Below, one piece after another: positions 8,434 through 17,400 of a stretch of 64,000 bases of DNA; the first letter of the stretch is position 1, and the number at the start of each line of letters is the position of its first letter. The DNA lies in contig NZ_CP059081.1 in assembly GCF_015602705.1 (NCBI RefSeq), positions 124,001 to 188,000 of the forward strand, given 5' to 3'. The position numbers and the translations under genes are program-made. Source of the DNA: Acinetobacter lwoffii. Its GTDB lineage: Bacteria > Pseudomonadota > Gammaproteobacteria > Pseudomonadales > Moraxellaceae. Below the pieces are notes generated by a model. It had not been told where the DNA came from, searched no databases, and was given only the letters and a program-made list of their open reading frames with translations.

Positions 8434-11400
8434 ATGAATACATCGGTAAAAATAATCTCTGTGGATGGTGATGTTTGGCGTTTTTCAAAGACAAATAAAA
8501 AAATAATTCTAAAAAAGGGGGCAAAGCTTCAGGTGAAAGATGTATTGCATCTTTCAGAAGAAAGTAGTGTCGTGTTGCAGCTTTCAAATGGCCGAGTTGT
8601 TGAAATTCATGGTAAAGATTTAATCAATAATGACGGCAATTTTAGCCTCAATTCTTTGCTAGGTGAACCAAACTCGGATCTAGATAAAATTGTAAATTTT
8701 GCAAAATCATTTCAGCAAATGAATGATACAGAACAACAAAATGATGTTGTTCGTTTGGATGATGGTCGAGTATTTAAAAAAGAAGGTAAAGATTATGTTG
8801 AAATTGCGGGAGAGTCCTTTGATGGCGATCCTGATGTAACTCAAGGTGGTCATCGTTTTGTTCAACTTACTCGTGTGGGCGAAACATCTGTCGCCGACGG
8901 TATAAAACCGTTAATGCTGAATCGAGTGTTAGATAATATTCCGCCTTTAGGAATTGAGTACCCAATATTATCTTCAGTTATCAAACCATTTGAGCATGGT
9001 TTGGGTGGTGGTAGTTGGACACCTTTGTCTCCATTTGCACCTACACCGAACACACCACCTGTTGCAAGCGATGACACCTACAACACCGCATTCAACACGC
9101 CAGTTGCGTTGGATCCATTGGCAAATGATACCGATGCAGATGGCAACCCATTGACCATCACCGCGATCAATGGCGTAACCTTGACCCCGGGCACCGCACA
9201 ACAAATCAACACCCCGAACGGTGTGGTGAACATCGATGCCCAAGGCAACATCACCTTCACACCGAACGCAGGCTTTACAGGTCAAGAAAGCTTCAGCTAC
9301 AGCATCAGCGATGGCCAAGGCGGCAGCGCAACTGCGACTGAAACCATCAACGTTTCAGCAGCACCAAACACGCCAAACGATGACCGTCCAACGGCATTGG
9401 TGAATAGTGACAGCAAATACGAAGGTAATACGCTGGTACATGATGTTGCGTTAAGCAATGCAAGTGACACAGCGACTGATATCGTAGTGAAGCTGAATCC
9501 GACAGGCAGTAACGCCATTGAAGCCAGTGACATATCGCAAGTATTTGTTACAGTTGATGGTGGTGCGACATGGACAGAAATTCCAGTAGCGACTGCACTA
9601 TCAGCGACAGGCTTTACGGTATCGCATCCGGCAAATGAAACAGCGGGCAAGGTACAAATCCGAGTCGTGAGTAGTCAGGACAGCGTACTGGAAGGACCTG
9701 AAAGCTATGAAATCAGTGTACAGACACCAAAACAGGTAGCAGACAGTAGCACAGGCACAGGCACAGGTACGATAGTAGATGATGGTTCGACCATTACGCC
9801 ACCGACACCAGTCACGCCACCTGTTACACCGCCAACCACGCCACCGACAGCACCGAATGGCAACACGTCAAACGATGACCGTCCAACGGCATTGGTGAAT
9901 AGTGACAGCAAATACGAAGGTAATACGCTGGTACATGATGTTGCGTTAAGCAATGCAAGTGACACAGCGACTGATATCGTAGTGAAGCTGAATCCGACAG
10001 GCAGTAACGCCATTGAAGCCAGTGACATATCGCAAGTATTTGTTACAGTTGATGGTGGTGCGACATGGACAGAAATTCCAGTAGCGACTGCACTATCAGC
10101 GACAGGCTTTACGGTATCGCATCCGGCAAATGAAACAGCTGGCAAGGTACAAATCCGAGTCGTGAGTAGTCAGGACAGCGTACTGGAAGGACCTGAAAGC
10201 TATGAAATCAGTGTACAGACACCAAAACAGGTAGCAGACAGTAGCTCAGGCACAGGCACAGGTACGATAGTAGATGATGGTTCGACCATTACGCCACCGA
10301 CACCAGTCACGCCACCTGTTACACCGCCAACCACGCCACCGACAGCACCGAATGGCAACACGCCAAACGATGACCGTCCAACGGCATTGGTGAATAGTGA
10401 CAGCAAATACGAAGGTAATACGCTGGTACATGATGTTGCGTTAAGCAATGCAAGTGACACAGCGACTGATATCGTAGTGAAGCTGAATCCGACAGGCAGT
10501 AACGCCATTGAAGCCAGTGACATATCGCAAGTATTTGTTACAGTTGATGGTGGTGCGACATGGACAGAAATTCCAGTAGCGACTGCACTATCAGCGACAG
10601 GCTTTACGGTATCGCATCCGGCAAATGAAACAGCGGGCAAGGTACAAATCCGAGTCGTGAGTAGTCAGGACAGCGTACTGGAAGGACCTGAAAGCTATGA
10701 AATCAGTGTACAGACACCAAAACAGGTAGCAGACAGTAGCTCAGGCACAGGCACAGGTACGATAGTAGATGATGGTTCGACCATTACGCCACCGACACCA
10801 GTCACGCCACCTGTTACACCGCCAACCACGCCACCGACAGCACCGAATGGCAACACGTCAAACGATGACCGTCCAACGGCAGTTGTGAATAGTGACAGCA
10901 AATACGAAGGTAATACGCTGGTACATGATGTTGCGTTAAGCAATGCAAGTGACACAGCGACTGATATCGTAGTGAAGCTGAATCCGACAGGCAGTAACGC
11001 CATTGAAGCCAGTGACATATCGCAAGTATTTGTTACAGTTGATGGTGGTGCGACATGGACAGAAATTCCAGTAGCGACTGCACTATCAGCGACAGGCTTT
11101 ACGGTATCGCATCCGGCAAATGAAACAGCGGGCAAGGTACAAATCCGAGTCGTGAGTAGTCAGGACAGCGTACTGGAAGGACCTGAAAGCTATGAAATCA
11201 GTGTACAGACACCAAAACAGGTAGCAGACAGTAGCTCAGGCACAGGCACAGGTACGATAGTAGATGATGGTTCGACCATTACGCCACCGACACCAGTAAC
11301 GCCACCAGTTACACCGCCAACCACGCCACCGACAGCACCGAATGGCAACACGTCAAACGATGACCGTCCAACGGCATTGGTGAATAGTGACAGCAAATAC

Positions 11401-14400
11401 GAAGGTAATACGCTGGTACATGATGTTGCGTTAAGCAATGCAAGTGACACAGCGACTGATATCGTAGTGAAGCTGAATCCGACAGGCAGTAACGCCATTG
11501 AAGCCAGTGACATATCGCAAGTATTTGTTACAGTTGATGGTGGTGCGACATGGACAGAAATTCCAGTAGCGACTGCACTATCAGCGACAGGCTTTACGGT
11601 ATCGCATCCGGCAAATGAAACAGCTGGCAAGGTACAAATCCGAGTCGTGAGTAGTCAGGACACCGTACTGGAAGGACCTGAAACCTATGAAATCAGTGTA
11701 CAGACACCAAAACAGGTAGCAGACAGCAGCTCAGGCACAGGCACAGGTACGATTGTTGATGATGGTTCGACCATTACGCCACCGACACCAGTAACGCCAC
11801 CAGTTACACCGCCGACCACGCCACCGACTGCACCGGATGGCAACACGCCAAACGATGACCGTCCGACGGCAATAGTGAATAGTGACAGCAAATACGAAGG
11901 TAATACGCTGGTACATGATGTAGCGTTAAGCAATGCAAGTGACACAGCGACTAATATCGTAGTGAAGCTGAATCCGACAGGCAGTAACGCCATTGAAGCC
12001 AGTGACATATCGCAAGTATTTGTTACAGTTGATGGCGGCACGACGTGGACACCAGTGAGTGTTGCGGACGCATTGGCTGGGTTTACGGTATCGCATCCGG
12101 CAAATGAAACAGCTGGCAAGGTACAAATCCGTGTAGTGAGTGCGCAGGACACCGTACTGGAAGGACCTGAAACCTATGAAATCAGTGTACAGACACCAAA
12201 ACAGGTAGCAGACAGCAGCTCAGGCACAGGCACAGGTACGATTGTTGATGATGGTTCGACCATTACGCCACCGACACCAGTAACGCCACCAGTTACACCG
12301 CCGACCACGCCACCGACTGCACCGGATGGCAACACGCCAAACGATGACCGTCCGACGGCAATAGTGAATAGTGACAGCAAATACGAAGGTAATACGCTGG
12401 TACATGATGTAGCGTTAAGCAATGCAAGTGACACAGCGACTAATATCGTAGTGAAGCTGAATCCGACAGGCAGTAACGCCATTGAAGCCAGTGACATATC
12501 GCAAGTATTTGTTACAGTTGATGGCGGCACGACGTGGACACCAGTGAGTGTTGCGGACGCATTGGCTGGGTTTACGGTATCGCATCCGGCAAATGAAACA
12601 GCTGGCAAGGTACAAATCCGTGTAGTGAGTGCGCAGGACACCGTACTGGAAGGACCTGAAACCTATGAAATCAGTGTACAGACACCAAAACAGGTAGCAG
12701 ACAGCAGCTCAGGCACAGGCACAGGTACGATTGTTGATGATGGTTCGACCATTACGCCACCGACACCAGTAACGCCACCAGTTACACCGCCAACCACGCC
12801 ACCGACTGCACCGAATGGCAACACGCCAAACGATGACCGTCCGACGGCAATAGTGAATAGTGACAGCAAATACGAAGGTAATACGCTGGTACATGATGTA
12901 GCGTTAAGCAATGCAAGTGACACAGCGACTAATATCGTAGTGAAGCTGACACCAAACGGTACCAATGCAATCGAAAGCGGTGACATCAGCGGCGTGTTCT
13001 ACACCGTAGATGGCGGCACGACGTGGACACCAGTGAGTGTTGCGGACGCATTGGCTGGGTTTACGGTATCGCATCCGGCAAATGAAACAGCTGGCAAGGT
13101 ACAAATCCGTGTAGTGAGTGCGCAGGACACCGTACTGGAAGGACCTGAAACCTATGAAATCAGTGTACAGACACCAAAACAGGTAGCAGACAGCAGCTCA
13201 GGCACAGGCACAGGTACGATTGTTGATGATGGTTCGACCATTACGCCACCGACACCAGTAACGCCACCAGTTACACCGCCAACCACGCCACCGACTGCAC
13301 CGAATGGCAACACGCCAAACGATGACCGTCCGACGGCAATAGTGAATAGTGACAGCAAATACGAAGGTAATACGCTGGTACATGATGTAGCGTTAAGCAA
13401 TGCAAGTGACACAGCGACTAATATCGTAGTGAAGCTGACACCAAACGGTACCAATGCAATCGAAAGCGGTGACATCAGCGGCGTGTTCTACACCGTAGAT
13501 GGCGGCACGACGTGGACACCAGTGAGTGTTGCGGACGCATTGGCTGGGTTTACGGTATCGCATCCGGCAAATGAAACAGCTGGCAAGGTACAAATCCGTG
13601 TAGTGAGTGCGCAGGACACCGTACTGGAAGGACCTGAAACCTATGAAATCAGTGTACAGACACCAAAACAGGTAGCAGACAGCAGCTCAGGCACAGGCAC
13701 AGGTACGATTGTTGATGATGGTTCGACCATTACGCCACCGACACCAGTAACGCCACCAGTTACACCGCCGACCACGCCACCGACTGCACCGGATGGCAAC
13801 ACGCCAAACGATGACCGTCCGACGGCAATAGTGAATAGTGACAGCAAATACGAAGGTAATACGCTGGTACATGATGTAGCGTTAAGCAATGCAAGTGACA
13901 CAGCGACTAATATCGTAGTGAAGCTGACACCAAACGGTACCAATGCAATCGAAAGCGGTGACATCAGCGGCGTGTTCTACACCGTAGATGGCGGCACGAC
14001 GTGGACACCAGTGAGTGTTGCGGACGCATTGGCTGGGTTTACGGTATCGCATCCGGCAAATGAAACAGCTGGCAAGGTACAAATCCGTGTAGTGAGTGCG
14101 CAGGACACCGTACTGGAAGGACCTGAAACCTATGAAATCAGTGTACAGACACCAAAACAGGTAGCAGACAGCAGCTCAGGCACAGGCACAGGTACGATTG
14201 TTGATGATGGTTCGACCATTACGCCACCGACACCAGTAACGCCACCAGTTACACCGCCGACCACGCCACCGACTGCACCGGATGGCAACACGCCAAACGA
14301 TGACCGTCCGACGGCAATAGTGAATAGTGACAGCAAATACGAAGGTAATACGCTGGTACATGATGTAGCGTTAAGCAATGCAAGTGACACAGCGACTAAT

Positions 14401-17400
14401 ATCGTAGTGAAGCTGAATCCGACAGGCAGTAACGCCATTGAAGCCAGTGACATATCGCAAGTATTTGTTACAGTTGATGGCGGCACGACGTGGACACCAG
14501 TGAGTGTTGCGGACGCATTGGCTGGGTTTACGGTATCGCATCCGGCAAATGAAACAGCTGGCAAGGTACAAATCCGTGTAGTGAGTGCGCAGGACACCGT
14601 ACTGGAAGGACCTGAAACCTATGAAATCAGTGTACAGACACCAAAACAGGTAGCAGACAGCAGCTCAGGCACAGGCACAGGTACGATTGTTGATGATGGT
14701 TCGACCATTACGCCACCGACACCAGTAACGCCACCAGTTACACCGCCGACCACGCCACCGACTGCACCGGATGGCAACACGCCAAACGATGACCGTCCGA
14801 CGGCAATAGTGAATAGTGACAGCAAATACGAAGGTAATACGCTGGTACATGATGTAGCGTTAAGCAATGCAAGTGACACAGCGACTAATATCGTAGTGAA
14901 GCTGAATCCGACAGGCAGTAACGCCATTGAAGCCAGTGACATATCGCAAGTATTTGTTACAGTTGATGGCGGCACGACGTGGACACCAGTGAGTGTTGCG
15001 GACGCATTGGCTGGGTTTACGGTATCGCATCCGGCAAATGAAACAGCTGGCAAGGTACAAATCCGTGTAGTGAGTGCGCAGGACACCGTACTGGAAGGAC
15101 CTGAAAGCTATGAAATCAGTGTACAGACACCAAAACAGGTAGCAGACAGCAGCTCAGGCACAGGCACAGGTACGATTGTTGATGATGGTTCGACCATTAC
15201 GCCACCGACACCAGTAACGCCACCAGTTACACCGCCGACCACGCCACCGACTGCACCGGATGGCAACACGCCAAACGATGACCGTCCGACGGCAATAGTG
15301 AATAGTGACAGCAAATACGAAGGTAATACGCTGGTACATGATGTAGCGTTAAGCAATGCAAGTGACACAGCGACTAATATCGTAGTGAAGCTGAATCCGA
15401 CAGGCAGTAACGCCATTGAAGCCAGTGACATATCGCAAGTATTTGTTACAGTTGATGGCGGCACGACGTGGACACCAGTGAGTGTTGCGGACGCATTGGC
15501 TGGGTTTACGGTATCGCATCCGGCAAATGAAACAGCTGGCAAGGTACAAATCCGAGTCGTGAGTAGTCAGGACAGCGTACTGGAAGGACCTGAAACCTAT
15601 GAAATCAGTGTACAGACACCAAAACAGGTAGCAGACAGCAGCTCAGGCACAGGCACAGGTACGATTGTTGATGATGGTTCGACCATTACGCCACCGACAC
15701 CAGTAACGCCACCAGTTACACCGCCAACCACGCCACCGACTGCACCGAATGGCAACACGCCAAACGATGACCGTCCGACGGCAATAGTGAATAGTGACAG
15801 CAAATACGAAGGTAATACGCTGGTACATGATGTAGCGTTAAGCAATGCAAGTGACACAGCGACTAATATCGTAGTGAAGCTGACACCAAACGGTACCAAT
15901 GCAATCGAAAGCGGTGACATCAGCGGCGTGTTCTACACCGTAGATGGCGGCACGACGTGGACACCAGTGAGTGTTGCGGACGCATTGGCTGGGTTTACGG
16001 TATCGCATCCGGCAAATGAAACAGCTGGCAAGGTACAAATCCGTGTAGTGAGTGCGCAGGACACCGTACTGGAAGGACCTGAAACCTATGAAATCAGTGT
16101 ACAGACACCAAAACAGGTAGCAGACAGCAGCTCAGGCACAGGCACAGGTACGATTGTTGATGATGGTTCGACCATTACGCCACCGACACCAGTAACGCCA
16201 CCAGTTACACCGCCAACCACGCCACCGACTGCACCGAATGGCAACACGCCAAACGATGACCGTCCGACGGCAATAGTGAATAGTGACAGCAAATACGAAG
16301 GTAATACGCTGGTACATGATGTAGCGTTAAGCAATGCAAGTGACACAGCGACTAATATCGTAGTGAAGCTGACACCAAACGGTACCAATGCAATCGAAAG
16401 CGGTGACATCAGCGGCGTGTTCTACACCGTAGATGGCGGCACGACGTGGACACCAGTGAGTGTTGCGGACGCATTGGCTGGGTTTACGGTATCGCATCCG
16501 GCAAATGAAACAGCTGGCAAGGTACAAATCCGTGTAGTGAGTGCGCAGGACACCGTACTGGAAGGACCTGAAACCTATGAAATCAGTGTACAGACACCAA
16601 AACAGGTAGCAGACAGCAGCTCAGGCACAGGCACAGGTACGATTGTTGATGATGGTTCGACCATTACGCCACCGACACCAGTAACGCCACCAGTTACACC
16701 GCCGACCACGCCACCGACTGCACCGAATGGCAACACGCCAAACGATGACCGTCCGACAGCGACAGTGACAGGTGATACCAAAGTGGAAGGTTCTGTTCTG
16801 GTTCACAACGTAACGTTAAGTAATACCAGTGAGACCAACACCACAGTTAAGGTGACGTTAAGCAACGGTACAGGTGACACAGCGACGCTTAGCGGTGCAG
16901 GTGCGGACGTTGATTTGACCCCATCGCAAATTAATATCGTGATTGGTAGTACAACCAAGACACTTGCGACCCTGATTAGCGAAGGTAAGGCAACAGGCAC
17001 AGGTAGTGACTTTACGCTGACCTTGACCCCGACAGAACAAGCAGGCGGTTTCCAGGTACGTATTAGCAGTATTGATGATACAGCCGTGGAATCTGATGAA
17101 AGTTATACAATAAGTGTAGCAACACCGAAACAGGTTGCTGGTGATGCGCCTGTAGGCACAAATAAAGGTACGATTACTGACAATGATGTCGCTGCTGTCC
17201 TAAATATTACTGGACCTGCAACGATAAACGAAGCAGCAGGTACTGCGACTTATACAGTCACATTATCTCCTTCAAGTACGTCTACGGTCACGGTGAACTT
17301 TGCAACAGCTAATAATGGTACTGCAACATCAGGTACGGATTACACATCGACATCAGGTACATTAACTTTTGCGCCGGGTGTAACAACGCAAACTATTACA

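Noticed and set aside
9376-16740. Regular repeats considered as a CRISPR or satellite array
   Set aside because: The unit is about 490 bp, fully coding in one frame, with no spacers; it is a protein repeat array.
9297-16806. Many open frames of 60-155 aa on the minus strand inside the adhesin
   Set aside because: They repeat with the same 495/489-bp period as the adhesin units and are the complement of its low-stop repeat sequence, with no ribosome sites of their own.
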